From positions 1 to 5,522 of the forward strand of contig JAIOTM010000058.1 of NCBI GenBank assembly GCA_021106755.1: DNA of 5,522 bases. Direction: 5' to 3'. Position 1 is the first letter of the stretch; each line of letters opens with the position of its first letter. Origin of the DNA: Candidatus Cloacimonadota bacterium. GTDB taxonomy: Bacteria > Cloacimonadota > Cloacimonadia > Cloacimonadales > JAIOQZ01. The translations under genes were made by a program, and so were the position numbers. Positions 5,476 through 5,522 of this stretch are shown here, one piece after another. The notes under the pieces were generated by a model. The model ran no database searches. It saw only the letters and a program-made list of their open reading frames with translations, and was not told the origin of the DNA.

Positions 5476-5486
5476 TTTAAGTTTTT
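5466..5486. repeat. 21-base A/T-rich near-palindrome next to the promoter
   Basis: AAAAACTCAA and TTAAGTTTTT surround a single T, with one mismatched pair (5473/5479). T-runs leave it on both strands, so it could be a weak bidirectional terminator closing a gene beyond the right edge. It overlaps the -35 box, so an operator is the alternative. Confidence 0.4.
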
Positions 5487-5522
5487 TTGATAATATCCCG
5501 TTCTCCGCAATAAACCATAGAA

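Larger units (their letters stand above)
5049..5522. other. About 470-base region with no convincing gene
   Basis: All six frames are short here, and the base composition is A+T-richer than the operon. On the minus strand the three frames entering from the right edge all stop within about 60 bases, so a tail of an upstream gene could end here but cannot be recognised. I found no match by eye to RNase P RNA, tmRNA or SRP RNA signatures. The region holds the promoters, repeats and dyads listed separately. Confidence 0.7.

Noticed and set aside
5049..5522. CRISPR array or insertion-sequence remnant
   Set aside because: The repeats are too few, too short and irregular for CRISPR. No transposase fragment or terminal inverted repeats with target duplication were found.

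Overview
The window is 5.5 kb of bacterial DNA, roughly 40-45% G+C by eye, and every well-supported gene lies on the minus strand, so it reads from right to left. The gene content points to a bacterium with a peptidoglycan wall. The truncated left-end gene belongs to the 'alternative GlmU' family, which is best known from Bacteroidota and neighbouring phyla such as Ignavibacteria and Cloacimonadota. A Bacteroidota/FCB-type lineage is therefore my best guess, but it rests mainly on one partial gene and is tentative.

In transcription order, 5522-5049 is about 470 bases with no convincing gene. It is rich in possible regulatory structure: a near-consensus promoter, a possible 33-codon ORF, a 20-base repeat present twice exactly 100 bases apart, a family of TGCCATT words that could pair with one another in RNA, and smaller repeats and dyads. 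At 5048-4767 there is a 93-codon open frame that is only weakly believable. At 4754-4670 there is a complete tRNA-Leu with anticodon CAG, without an encoded CCA. It is followed at once by a hairpin with a T-run.

From 4620 to the left edge, four genes are packed into an apparent operon: a small polytopic membrane protein of the Gx transporter/Hpre_diP_synt_I family, a class A penicillin-binding protein (PBP1A type), a membrane family 2 glycosyltransferase, and a GlmU-like sugar nucleotidyltransferase/acyltransferase cut by the window edge. The junctions are a 14-base overlap, a 1-base TAATG overlap and a 20-base gap. This suggests joint transcription and partly coupled translation. Three of the four products fit envelope synthesis: activated sugar supply, a membrane glycosyl transfer, and peptidoglycan polymerisation with crosslinking. 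The role of the first gene is uncertain.

The most unusual feature is at the head of the operon. A perfect AGGAGG lies 32 bases upstream of the first start codon, too far to work in a linear message. A 9-bp hairpin between them would bring the two to about 10 bases apart. The same hairpin plus T-run also looks like the terminator of the tRNA gene. The second point of interest is the structured, unassigned region upstream of the tRNA.
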